DNA from: Erythrocercus mccallii
Taxonomy: Eukaryota; Chordata; Aves; Passeriformes; Dicruridae
Direction: 5' to 3'
Assembly (NCBI GenBank): GCA_013397435.1
Contig: VZRG01002924.1
Span: forward strand, 1-64,000
Length of the DNA stretch: 64,000 nucleotides
The notes under the pieces are model-generated. The model was not told the DNA's origin. It did no database searches and saw nothing but the letters and a program-made list of their open reading frames with translations. The stretch's first letter is position 1, and every line of letters starts with the position of its first letter. This document shows positions 1 through 12,400 of the stretch, one piece after another. Made by a program: the position numbers and the translations under genes.

Positions 1-3000
1 GTAGGCAGGCCCAAACCTGATGAACTTCTAATAAGTTACAACAGAGAGTAATTGGTTCTTTCTTTTCAAAAATTGTGGTTAGTTTATATCACAAGAATGC
101 CATCCCTGTTTCAGTTTTGGCTTGGCTTCACATGTAAAACGTCTCACCTTTCCCAAGGCCCTGTTTCTACATTCACTTCTAAGCCACATGAACACACCGG
201 CCCCTCAGGAGATGTGATTCACTTTTGAGTTGTACCCTCCTTCCAGCCTGTTTGTTCAGCACGTGCCTTTGGGTGATGAGATCATGCTGAACTCACATCA
301 CTTGATGTAAAGTCCTAATTTTAAACTTTAGGTTGATCAGGACTCCAAAATGGAGAGCTACTGCTTTTTAATTTGTGAATTTCTTGCATGGTGACTGAAG
401 TTCACACGTCACCTTTACAACAGGCCAAGTAACAACAACAGCTGGCAAGTTGCCACATGGGTGTAAAAGACATGATTGCGACTGCTGGCTTCAAGAATCA
501 CAGAATCATAGAATCGTTAAGGTTGGAAAAGACCTCAATGAACATCAAGTCCAAAATGAAGGCGGCAAGGACACATCAAAGCTCATGATGCTAAGCAATT
601 GTAACACTGATCTGGGCTTAGCTTCAGACCCCTTATGGCCTCTGTGGCAACTTCAAAGCTCCAAGACTCTACCTGTGGTTTTCTGAAGGTTCCTGCTCCG
701 GCCAGCATGAGGCTGTGCAAGGCAGCACCTTGTGCAGAGCAGAAAGGGGAGCTCAGGTACCGCTGGTCCGTAAGGCAGCCCCGCCGCCACAGGCAGTGAG
801 CGCCTCGCCCAGACACACGGAGGGAAGGAGACCTGGTGGCCACTTCCTGGGTGGGAGAACAATGCTCCAGTTCTGCTACTCTACAAACCATGTTTGTCTG
901 TGGGGAACTTTCCAGACACTGTCTGCTAGAGAAGGAGATAAGGTGATAAGGAGATAAGGCAAGCAGAATGAGAATACAGTGTCATGAACTACAGCACACG
1001 CACCAAAAAAGGGATAGAAAAGAGAAAGGCAGCTAGACAGAGACAAGACAAGGAGTCTAAAGAAGAAAATATGTGAAAAATGAAAAAGAGGATGGAAATT
1101 AAAGAGAGATATTATTAGAGGTGTAATATAAACCAAAAAAATTAAGAAGGAAATAAAGTAAGGCAGGGGTGAAGCCACTAAGATTACTCTAGTCTGTGCC
1201 TTGACAAACAGTATGTATGAAAAGTTTAAATTGTTCCTCCACAGTATTGTTGTATTACATATTTTAAACTAGTTTCTCAACTCTTCAAAAATCTGTGTAG
1301 CTTCATGGGCTTCATCATATGCCAAATCACATTTTAGCTGAAGATTAGTCCTTTTCAGATAAATATGTCTTTTCTGGCAAACCAACAGCTTTACTAAAGC
1401 CTCAATTTCAGTGAGATTTAATGAAACCTGAGAGCACTCATGAAATGGCTTGAACAGAGAATTATTTTAACTGAAATTCATTTCTATTCTCTTAAAATCC
1501 AAATACTTAGCAAGCATAGCAAGCATATGATTCCATGTGAGACTCATATAAAATATATTAAACTCTGAATCTTGAGACTTTCAGAGTGTTCCTTTGAATA
1601 CTACTATGCTGCACTGTCTTGACTTTATTCATAATACTGGATTTTTGCAATCATATTTAAGGGAAATACTTTGTTTCAGGCAGTTTTAGGTGACTAAGCT
1701 GACTATACTTTCTGTTTAGTTGAAAGAGGATTTTTAGTCTTTAAATTCTAGAGAAATATATTCTTCTACCTGTTTCCTTCTGAACTGAGGTGATTTTTAG
1801 ATAGCATGCAGCATCTTCATAAGTTGGAACATTTAAAAGCAAATAAAATACTGCAGTTAATGCAAGGCATGTTCAAAGTGCAGCTTAAGATTTGACTTTT
1901 TACTATGTCCTACTCTTTAAACTGCATACTCTGATTAAGACAGACCTCTGGTACTTAGTCTCCCTTACATATATACATATTGACTTTATGACTTCTGCTT
2001 CTTTTACACCAGCTATTCAGTCTCATCTTAGATTGCTGTCACATGAAAATCATTTACATTCACCTGCTGGCTATGTAAAATAAAGAACTAGCATGGCCTG
2101 GGACAAAGCAGTACTGGCTTTCATAACTGACTAAGGAGACGTATTTCATTTATTTTTGAAATATTTTCTCTTTCTGAATGGAACTGCTTTCATATATTGC
2201 CTTTGCTCTACAGAGAAGGATAAAAGCAGTCACGAAACTTTTGGCAGATGTTTCAAAAGTTCACTGCAAGGAGCTCAAACCAATATTTGAGCAAAGTATT
2301 TTTTGCTCAAAACCCACCTATTTTTGTTCTGCTTTTCCTTTTTCAGAATTACTCTGTATGTGCACAGTGTATCAAAGTCATTACCACCTCCAGTAAGCAA
2401 CCTGAGTAACTTTTCCAGTCAGCCCAAGCATCTTTACAGCTGTCAGCTGAGGATCATCAGCATTTCCACAAGTAGATCAACCCATTCAATATTTGTGGCA
2501 GCTGAGAGGTGGTAGTACCCTGGCTCCTGCTCTCTGGGCTAGCCTGACCTGGCTCAGCTCAGCTGGATTTGCCCTGCCCCTGCCAATCTCACACCAGCAG
2601 CAGTGCTCACCTCATCTTTCCAGGAGGCAACACCACCCCTGAACCAACAGGCAGCCACTGGCCCACTCCTTCCTGATCCTTGTGCCACGCAGAGGGCTCG
2701 AGGTGAGCACAAGAGGTGGGCAGGCGGGGCTGCCACCACCAACCAGCCTCATGCCAGCACACGGGGGGAGCCCTCAGCTCTGAAATTCCTGCTCTAAAAG
2801 GCAGGTGCTGCACCACTACCCCACTCAAGTATGGGGTCTAATTGTGACGCTCAGTTAGGGAGCTCTGATGGCATGTGCCACAGACCAGGCTGCCAGGGCC
2901 ATGTCGTGGCAGCCCTGGGCTCAGCACCGTGCTTTGGTGGCCAATGGGGGTCTGATCCCAGTTCTGATGATCTAAAGTCCACATTATTCCTTAATACCCA

Positions 3001-3510
3001 AGGAGGTCCTAAAAATTAGTCCGCTGTAAATCAGATCACCTAGGATTTTAAAGTGCATTACAAGGAACTAATTGCTTATCACAGCAATGTAACGACCACA
3101 CCTTGTGGGACAGCAGCACAGAACAATTGATTTTTATTTCTATTTTTAATATAGTACTAAAAACAAGTAGAAAGTAATTTAGGGGGAGCTGAGATCAAAA
3201 CCTGCAGAGTGAATAAGACTAATTTCACAAGAAAAAACTGGAGGGAGGGAGGGGGGACATTTAATTTAATGTTCAATTAAATAACATTTAAATCTCTTTG
3301 GCATCTACCAAACATTCTTTTCTCAAATAAGCAGTAATAATTTGTGATACATTCTGTGTGCAAAAAAATTATACAAAATCTGGTTCACTGGAGTATAAAC
3401 AGACTGGTAGGCACCTTGCAGGGAGCAGGAAATGTTGCATTAGGTACAGAACTAAGGTTACCAAATGAGATCAAAGGTTAATTCACAGGAAACTTGATAT
3501 AGTTACTCAC
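1..3510 (-). other. EVL: 5' part of EVL intron 2
   Basis: Noncoding sequence downstream (in gene direction) of the exon 2 donor; the next exon is outside the window. It contains a short CR1 remnant near 494-610, a purine-rich stretch at 1,004-1,165 and a GC-richer patch at 2,530-2,960. A G-rich tract lies at 3,241-3,256. I recognise no coding exon here; the 60-100-codon open frames lack homology and flanking splice signals that make sense. Confidence 0.85.
494..610 (-). mobile_element. CR1 LINE 3'-end remnant
   Basis: The plus strand reads CACAGAATCATAGAATCGTT followed by a GGTTGGAAAAGACCTC motif, the reverse complement of the conserved CR1 3' terminus with its ATTCTATG-type tail. Similarity fades after about 565, so the far boundary is approximate. 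It is a short 5'-truncated copy in intron 2, in EVL sense orientation. Confidence 0.8.
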
Positions 3511-3679
3511 TTGTTGATCCTGCAGTTTAACTCCAACTACCCTGAAGGTGTTTGTGGCTGTGTTGTGGTATATGTTGATTCTGCTGAATCCCTGCTGTCC
3601 AGGTTTGATTGGCACCCATTTCTTACTGGTATCGTCATAGACCATAACTGAAGCTCGGGCTTGGCAAATACTCTGTTCA
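3511..3679 (-). CDS. EVL: EVL exon 2, N-terminal half of EVH1 domain
   Basis: This 169-nt exon lies between a pyrimidine-rich acceptor (TTTTTCTCCCTAG, ending at 3,680) and a donor CAA|GTGAGT (3,510-3,505). Its first base completes the Ser codon begun in exon 1; 56 whole codons follow, starting E-Q-S-I-C-Q-A-R and ending K-L-Q-D-Q-Q. From memory of the family, the translation is nearly identical to mammalian EVL and clearly differs from ENAH and VASP, for example at K-P-G-Q-Q-G-F-S-R-I-N-I. EVH1 domains bind proline-rich FPPPP-type ligands such as zyxin and vinculin through an aromatic cluster. In the short-isoform numbering (M1-S2-E3), Tyr16 (V-Y-D-D) and Trp23 (K-K-W-V-P) of that cluster are present. 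The third aromatic (Phe77 in Mena numbering) would lie in the next exon, beyond the low-coordinate end of the window. The exon leaves in phase 0 and has no internal stop. Confidence 0.98.
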
Positions 3680-4291
3680 CTAGGGAGAAAAACAAAAAAA
3701 TCAGGAAAGAAAACAGTGAATTTGCTGCTTATTGCTTATTACTTAAAACTTCTAAAGGGAAAAAAAAACCCAACAGAAACTATCAGTACTACTTTGAACA
3801 TATGTTTATAAGAGATCTGCTAATCCTTTGAATGTGATCTGTTAAATTAAAGCTGACATGTCATGTGTTCACAGACTTAAAAACCCTCCTGTATGCTGCT
3901 TTAAACCAATAATCTATTTTATAGAAAACATTAAGCCCTGAGAAATAACCTGCATCACATAAACATTATGAAAACTATCCAACAGTATGAATTCTCTATT
4001 TATTTTATGTATCTATTGGCAAGCGAATCCTTTTACATTTGCATGAAAACCTACCAATATTTTATAGCTTGCTGACAAAACAAACGTGACACCCACAGTG
4101 TGTCATACATTTTATATATTTAAAACTGGAAGCAAGCAGACCTTGAACCAAAAGCCATGTTAGGTAAACTGAAGAAATCAATTAAGTTAATCCAGCTGAT
4201 GCCTAATACCCAGACCCGCTGACGCATTTAGAAGTCCCAGAAAACATGGTGCAAAACACACAGGAATGCTTTTTTCCTTCATCCTAGTAGC

Positions 4292-4306
4292 AAAAAAAAA
4301 AAAAAA
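4292..4306 (+). repeat. A15 homopolymer
   Basis: An uninterrupted run of 15 A. No retroposon body is recognisable next to it. Confidence 0.95.
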
Positions 4307-4923
4307 TGGAGGAATCCATCAATGTGGATGCATACCAGCATTAAAGTACATAACCACTATTTTGTATAGTGTAAATAATTATTTTTCTCCTTTAGAGTCA
4401 CAGAAATTCCTTAACACATTACCTCTTGTTTGTTAGTCATATCCTGACTAATATACATATAGAGAATCATAATAAAACACACCCTTCAAGGGCAATAAAT
4501 GCCACTGGCAAAAGCTGTGACATGTCAATACAGGTCAGAATTTCTATTTCACTGTCCTGACTTCCTAGCCACTTTTCTTACACCAGAGGAAATACAAGTT
4601 GAAGAAAAACAAATGAATCCTGCAAATTTTTGAGTTTTGAGATCTTTAAATGCAGCAGGGATTTTCAACAAGCAAACGCTGCACCTTATGATGCCTTTAT
4701 GATTCAGTTAGTGCATCTAAATGAAACTGTTGGGATCTATGTCCTGCAAAAACTTTAAGTTCATGACTGTCCTGTTACCTTCAGACCTATATATGGGTAT
4801 ATATACCTCCCTTCCTCAGCCCAAGCCATATTAAATAATTTTCGACAATGCAACAGCAAGTGGTTAATCCGCTTTGCACACAAATCCTTTTCCTCCCTCT
4901 TTGTTTGGGTTTGCCTCCCTAGC

Positions 4924-4938
4924 ACGCACACACACACA
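4924..4938 (+). repeat. AC dinucleotide microsatellite
   Basis: An alternating CA/AC run of about seven units, interrupted once by G near the start. Confidence 0.85.
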
Positions 4939-7900
4939 GAGAAATAAAGGAGAAGCTCCTGGGTGATGCCAAACTACGTTGCTGCACTGCCACTGTGCCA
5001 AATGACACCACTTGTAAATTATACCAACTGCTGCACACCCAAACCTGCCTGACCCCATCACTGTCACCATTTTAATGAAAGGGAGCACGTTGCTTCAAGT
5101 ATTAAGAGGATCTGGGTTGATTATAGCAGCAATTTTCAATCATTTCTGATTCGTGGGTCTCAAAAAGATTTCCAAGGCAGATGTATCCTCCATGGTACAC
5201 TAAAGCCTACTGACTCTGGCTTGTTTTGTCAATCACTTTGCACAGCCTCCAGGTAGCCCACAGAGCTCCTCCAGGCTGTGGGTAAGAGCCTGCAAAGTCC
5301 TCACAGCATTTACAGAGGGAGCAGTGATGCCAGCAGACATCTCTGTAAAGAACAAGGTAGGAAAATTCAGAATAAATTCTATTTTCATTACATATCATAG
5401 AAACAGCTAAATTCTGTTACCAGAGCAGTATACCTAGATCAGAAGGACTAAACATTATTTTATTTATATTGTTGAGAATTCATAACATCCAGCTCATCCA
5501 CCAGTTGCTATTGCTTTGTGAGATACCTGGAGAACAGCTGTGCCTTTGCTGATATACTTACCCAGCAAACACCTCTCCCTCCTGTTTGTTAAGGTACACT
5601 AATGTCTTGTGGCAGCTCCTCCATATCTTACACGAGCAGCTGAGGGATTTGAGCTCCTTCCAGCCTGCCTAATCCTCCAACTGCTGCAAGAGCTGCAGCC
5701 TGGCAGCAGTGGCAGCATTGCCTGCATCCTCCAGACCTGCGGGGGGACATTCAGTCTGCCTTGGATTCACAGATGGGGAGAATGGGAGAGAAATCTACTA
5801 GCAAAATGGCAGGTACACTGGACTGCCTTTGTCATATGGGAGAGGAAAGGCTAAAAATAATCCCCAGTGCAGTCTTGTGGCTGGATGGTGGACCCCTGCC
5901 TTTGCTACTAGGTGTCTTGTGCCACCTTCAGCTCCAGAGGTGGGGGGAGCATCAGCTGCCCAAGGCACAGCAATCCCCTGCCCAGTGAGCTGAGGGCTCC
6001 AGGAAACATTGTTCCTGGGAGAGTCATACTCAGCCAGTGTGACACCACATCCTTCTTCTCAAGCCTTGCCAAGCACTACAAGTCCTGCTGTACACTAAAA
6101 CAAGCAAGAGCACATCACTGGCTTCATCAGAGCAAGCCTAAAACCCAGTGCTGTCTCCATTCCAGATGAATTTTGGAATCCACGATTACCACGAGCTGCT
6201 AAATTAGTCAAAATTAATTAAATTATCCTTTCTTACAACAAAGAGACTACACCTAACCATCAAGACAGGAGGGCCTTAACACAGCATTAGTCACAATGCC
6301 ACACCCTGATCCCAGTGGATAGGGCAACTTGGCCTTCAGGCTTTGCTGCCACCAAAATCAGCAGCAAAGGACCTGACACTGTCCTGTGGCTGAAACACAG
6401 ATACAGACCTCAGGAGCAGGGTTTGATGCACGACAACCAACTGTTACTGTGACATAAAGCAACAACACATTGAGCTCGATCCCTGCTCTCCCGCAGTCAA
6501 TGGAAGTTTTTCATCATTCATTTAAATGGAAACAGGATTGTGCCTGTTATGTGGCCTCCAGTGAAATAACAGAAAGGAACATAAAACATGAGGGGAATCC
6601 TTTCCTGCAAAGCACTTCATCAATCTTTCAACATCCAAAATGCCTCCAGGGACCCACTGCCAGCTTGCTGTCTCATTCTAAATGACGGTGTAACTCTTTA
6701 TCCTGCAGACTTTCTATTCTTCCTATGTGTAAAAGGCACAACCATCCCACTGCTGCTTTAAGAGGCTTCTCTGAAAACAGCCCAGAAAATGCTCACTTTA
6801 TAAAGCTCACTGAGAATCTCCGTATTACTCCCTGTACATTATTTTAAACACAAATCAAACACCAGTGGTTTTACAAATGTCCAGCAAAATTTCTGGTTAT
6901 TTTTAGGACCATACATCACTGATACTTATGTCAACTACATGTGATAGGTGGTAAAATGTAGGGCTTAGTAACACAATTCTGAGTAGCCACATTCCTTCTC
7001 CATGGTAAGAGTTTGTTATGTATTAGTATTTATATGCAATATTATGCTTGCACACTTCTAGAACTTGCTTTATTTTCCTAATACACAAAAGTTACTGAAA
7101 ATTTGGTATTTGATGGAGGTCCATCAAATCTCATACAAGTCAAATATTGGGAATTCTCCTACTGATACTTTATTTTACAGTAAATATTTTATTTTACATA
7201 GTCAGACTCATCCACCTGAGTTTCCACCCCAGATAATTATGTACAAAAATATATAAAAATTGCATCATTGAGAGCTCTTAATTACAAAATTGTTCAGGTT
7301 TGTGCATATCTACTCCAATTTGCTACACTTTACTGTGTAAGATTAAGATGGGCTAGATTAAAGGCATCTTATTTAAATGTGATGGGGAGGGGGTTCTTCC
7401 TAGGACCCCAAATCCTCATATTCACCCCTTTTTATTCTGAAAGCATTACCTCTGTTGGATGGCAAACCTCTGCACTAGTACCATTTGTTTGCCTGAAGTT
7501 AACGAAAGTCTGCTTAGTTTTTTTCACAGGTGATACCTAAAATCAAGTGTTCATAGTTGAGATTTATAGAATATTGTTTCAATACTACAAAACTGTAGAT
7601 TAAGAAAATAAGTTTGTGGATAAATACTGTTTGTTTCATTCAGTGTGACACATTTTGACCCACTCTCATCGATCTCTGCTGTGTAGGATTCACCTTCAAA
7701 AATCAGCAGATTGGTTAAGTTGGATTTAACCCCTCTTGAAAGGGTCAGCATTGACCTTTCTTGCCCAGCCCTGGTGAGAGTGGGCAGCCACTCTGAGACA
7801 GTGCTGCAGGCAAGTTGCCTTTGTCTTGGAACAACCCTCCTCTCCCCTTCCACCTGTTCAGAACCTGAAAACACAGTCCTTTCTTCCTGACTTTTAGTAA

Positions 7901-9376
7901 GCATATGATTACCAAGATCTACAGCCAAGAAAGAGCCACAAATGAATATGGAATAGATAACACCAGAAATCTTGGGAAAATACCTGTATTTTTTGTGAAT
8001 TATCACATAAAATGTGGTAGCTTGACATGATTTGGCTGACTGCAAGTAATTAAATAGGAGGAGGAAATATAGGAGGTGAGGGGTAACCAAATGACAGAAA
8101 TTACTGTGGAGGTTGGTAGTGGAGGAGCCATGGATCAGATAGAGAAAAGCCCTCCTGCTCACTCTGCCTAGCCCAGTGGGTTATCCAAATATACAAGCAA
8201 AAAGCTCAGGTTGGAACCACAAAAGACCTGTCATAGACAGCAAACCATAACTTTCGGAGAGTGTGGCTCTGAAGGATCTCTAAGGCTTTTCCCTCTCTTT
8301 CCAGACTGAGGAAAATTTGAGTGGCCAAGTTGCACTGTGCTCCTTCACTGACCTGTTTTCTCTACTTACACCGTTATCCTCTTATGAATAAAACTTTTGC
8401 AGAGCTTGGTACTGAGTGACTGAGTCACCTCTGACTAGCAGCCCTGTACAGAGCCTGCCATGGTGCAGGATTACCCCAGTCTTACCCTGGACACCCTGTC
8501 CAGCACCAAACCACCCAGAGGTCACACCTTTGGGGCAATGGGAGAGGTTTAAAATACTTTCTCCTAGAGCCAGGACAAGGTCATACAGCTTTTGGAGGGT
8601 CACCAAATCATGCTCACAAAAGGTGTAACAAATATCCACAACCAGCTAACTTTGGGACCACCAAACACCTAATTTGTGGGCTTTACTCCAGCATGCCAGG
8701 TGGACTTGGACACTTCCACTATCCTTCATATTTACACACACACAACTGTGTCCTTGGGACAGACATTCCCTTAGCATAAACTCTGAAAGCTCCCCGATAG
8801 AAATTAAAATCTCATGCTTTGAACCTGTTACGGATCTACCTTGTTTCAAGTTGCTCATGATTCTTTGACTTTCAAAGATGCTCTTTTCTGGCATTCATAG
8901 AAAAGGCAAACAGCTATTTATACAAACATTTACCTTATTTTTCAATTCCAGCTTCCATACACCCCCCCCTCCAATATTTATATTATTAATAGTTAAAAGT
9001 TATTTTAGACTGATCTAATCACTCTTATTGGTGTGAGAAATTGTTGATATTACTTAGCCCCAGGCTTGTCTTATGAAACCTCATCCCAGAGAATGTGGGA
9101 GATAACGCGCAAGTCATTTAGCACATCTTACCCTACTTGTCCACTGAGTTTGCCACAGGAAGTCACACTTGTGTGGTGAAACGTGACATGCAAGAAATTG
9201 CTGATGCTGATTTAAGAAGATGACAGAATACTCTCAATGTCAGCTTAAACAGCTAATGTAAATCCAAAATCCTGTATACAGAGATGTGTGATCTGTGCAG
9301 TACAGATCTGTGTTAACCTCAGAATTAGCAAGCTACAAGTCATGTTCCTGCAGCATTTTCAAGTGTACTTCAAACA

Positions 9377-9420
9377 CTAATATTCACTAACAATAATTCA
9401 CTAATAATAATTCACTAAAC
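9377..9420 (+). repeat. Short AT-rich tandem repeat
   Basis: Imperfect repeats of AATAATTCACTA occur three times (AATATTCACTAAC, AATAATTCACTAAT, AATAATTCACTAAA). Confidence 0.85.
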
Positions 9421-12400
9421 ATTTTAATAGCTTTCACTTTGATAAATATAATAATGACTGGGATGCAGGGAAAATGTTTCAGTAGTAACCTGAAACAATG
9501 GACATTTCTCTCTGACCACTGGATTTAGAGAACAAAAAGCCTGAGAGACCCTCTGAACACAAGACAGTCAGGTCATTTGGGCTTACATGGAAACCACAGC
9601 TGAGATCTGAGCTCGTTACAGATAAAGCTACTGCAGTGCAGTGGCTCTCCAGCCTTCCCACCAGAGATTCACCACCACCTCTGCTCATGACCCCACTTCC
9701 CCTTGGGAGCCTCATTTCTCCAGCACAGTGTCAGTCATACTTCTGACTCCTTCTGGGACCCCCTGTTTCAAAGTCTACTTCCCTCTACAACCAAAGTTGC
9801 AGCACAGCCAGTGTCACCATCGTTCACCTTTGTCCCAGAGCCCTGAAAAACTTCCTCAAGCAATGCAGCAGGACCTCATAGAAAAAATGCAGCATTGAGC
9901 CACTTAATCACACCAAAGGGCAGCCCCATGGGGGCTTTATATCCAGAAAGACACTTTTAATCCTCAATGACATGCAGATGCTTGACTACTTTATAGCAGA
10001 TATTTAAATAGTAGAAGTCACACCCTCATACATAATATGGAGGTGCCACAATGACTACCTCCAGTTGTTTTCTGAGCTCCATTTTCTGGCATTCCTTGAA
10101 AAACCAACCCGTGGACCCAGTGGTCAAAAGCTCTCAATTTGCACTCGCTCCTGGTTGCCTGCCTGTGCAGAGAGACCTACCCAACAGTGTTGCCCTTGCT
10201 CCAGCAGCCTGAAGTGAAGCCCAGATCCCAGAGAAGCTGCTATTTTTTGGTTTCCTGCTCAGGCTTTCACATCCACATTGCAGATCTTTTAGTGCTGGAG
10301 TTTGTCTGCACTGCCAGCTGGAGATGAGCTTTTTGCACTGAGCATCTGCTGAAGGTGCCTGGCAATCACCTTTCTCCAGTGTTGAACTCTAGCATCTAAA
10401 CAGTTTAATACTAAATTGTTACAAGAAAATAGTAACATTATGAAGCCTCCTTCATAAGTAGCTCTCAAAAGGACTGACGCTGTTAAATAAAGTCATGACA
10501 CACCTGCAAGACAAATACTTATTTTACAGAGCAGGAAATGGAAATACTGGTACTTACAGTGCTATCAAAAGTAAGATGAACACCAGTTCACCTCCATAAG
10601 GAAGAATATTCAAAAGTTACTTTCTGTTAGGAACAAGACATTAATTTTAAATTCTCCCTCACTGCATTGGCATACACATATGCCTTGTCCAGTATCTGCT
10701 GCAGATACCCACAGCAGAAATATCAGCTGGAAACACATTGTGTCAGAGAAGACACAGTTTATGAGGCACCCAGGTTGCACAATAAGCCAGGACTTTGGCA
10801 GATGAGTTGCTAAATTTGGGAACAGGCACACAATCCTGGCATGACCCGAGAAACTTGCATAACCTTCTGTCACCCCTCAATGCTCTTGAGCATGGGAAAA
10901 TAGAGTAGAAACACAAAAAATTATACAGTATGCAAAACATGACTGCAGCAGAACAGATATTTCACCTGGGCCTGACAGTCCAGAACAGCTCAGTCCTCAG
11001 CACTGCCAGCCAAAGTCTGCGGAGAGCCCTGACCTCTCTGTGTCTGCCACGGCACTTAAATAGCACATCTGCCAATCAGTGGAGATTTGGGGCCAGCAGA
11101 GAGGCCACAGATTGATGCCCTTGTAAGCCAGCACATCTGCTTAGTTTATGTTGCTGAGATTTTTAAACCATGCCGTGTTGTGAATTTTAACCCATCCCTC
11201 TTCTGGTAGGTTTTGCACACTGAAGCATAAGAATTCAAATGACTCTAAGGGGAACTCCAGTTATCAGCATCTCAACTCAGCACGTTAAGAAATGCTTAAA
11301 GAGATGTGCTTTGCAAAAGGCACTTCACTGAGGAAGTGGTGTGATTAAGAGAAGTGCCACTGCTGCTGGGCATTGCTGCCAGGCAATGCTCCAGGAAACT
11401 TTTCCTTCCAAGTTCCAACAACTGACTACTGATGGAGTCTCCTAATGGAGGAACTTCACTGCTCCATTAATGCTTTGAATCATGCAAGATTTCTTTCTGT
11501 GAAGTGGGGTTCACCGTCAGATTTTACATACCACCTTGAAGATACACTTTTGGAGTTCCTAAAAGTAAATATCAAGTAAATGCTTAAAAGTTCCTAAAAA
11601 TGAGCCAACTAAATGGCCTGGAGAAACACCAGAAACTCAATTAGACAAAAACAGTAAAAAAGCAACTCGACTGGATCAGGTCGCTATTAATATTAACTAC
11701 TTCCCTTCCCCCTTAAACTACAGAAATAAAAAGAAGAAGTACCTAATCGTGTGAAATACAAATTATGCAAAACCCAAAACTGAACTGTCAAGTGAAAATA
11801 CATGACTGAGGGCTCTCACGCATGGGTCAACCACATCTGTACTTCAGGAGAACAATACCTTAAATAAAGGCTTTGAAAGATCATAATCATAACCAATGAC
11901 CAGGAAAGGCAGACTCGTAAGTGAATAGGGGAAATCAACATAAAGATCTTTCATTAAAGCTGACATCACTTTGCCTTGGTTTCCCTTCAATCCCAGAAGA
12001 AATGTAAATAAACCTGTGACAATTCCCCTCAAGCTGATGGAGGCAATCAGGAATGAAGAAACACTCGCTTCATCAAGTCAGCTTCTCCCTCACTGCCAGG
12101 GGATGCATATTAATGCAGCATTGGCATAAAAACTTAATTACCATTTTATACAATTATAAATTATCCTACCAGGCTATAACCAAAACACAAAACTTCTGTG
12201 TTTATCACAATACGTGCTCTCCTTCACATCCAGTCACATTAATTTCTGGTCAACAAATTCCCTGCCAACAGGCACAGTCCCCAGATACTTACGTGCCTGC
12301 CATGGAGGAGGACCTGGTCAGGCAATCCCACAGAGGTATATGCTCAAAGCCAGCACGTGTGCTCAAATCCAAATATTCTGTTTCACCTGAGCAGAAGACA

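Noticed and set aside
2604..2616. ATGAG|GTGAGC on the minus strand
   Set aside because: It lies downstream of exon 2 in gene direction, so it cannot be a first exon for exon 2.
1..3510. Possible intronic microRNA such as mir-342, which mammalian EVL hosts
   Set aside because: I looked for the mature miR-342 sequence on both strands and did not see it. The mammalian locus is in a later intron and is probably absent from birds.
7551..8162. Minus-strand open frame of 203 codons
   Set aside because: No recognisable domain, no repeat signature and no flanking exon structure. In 49 kb of intron read in six frames, one frame of this length is not surprising.
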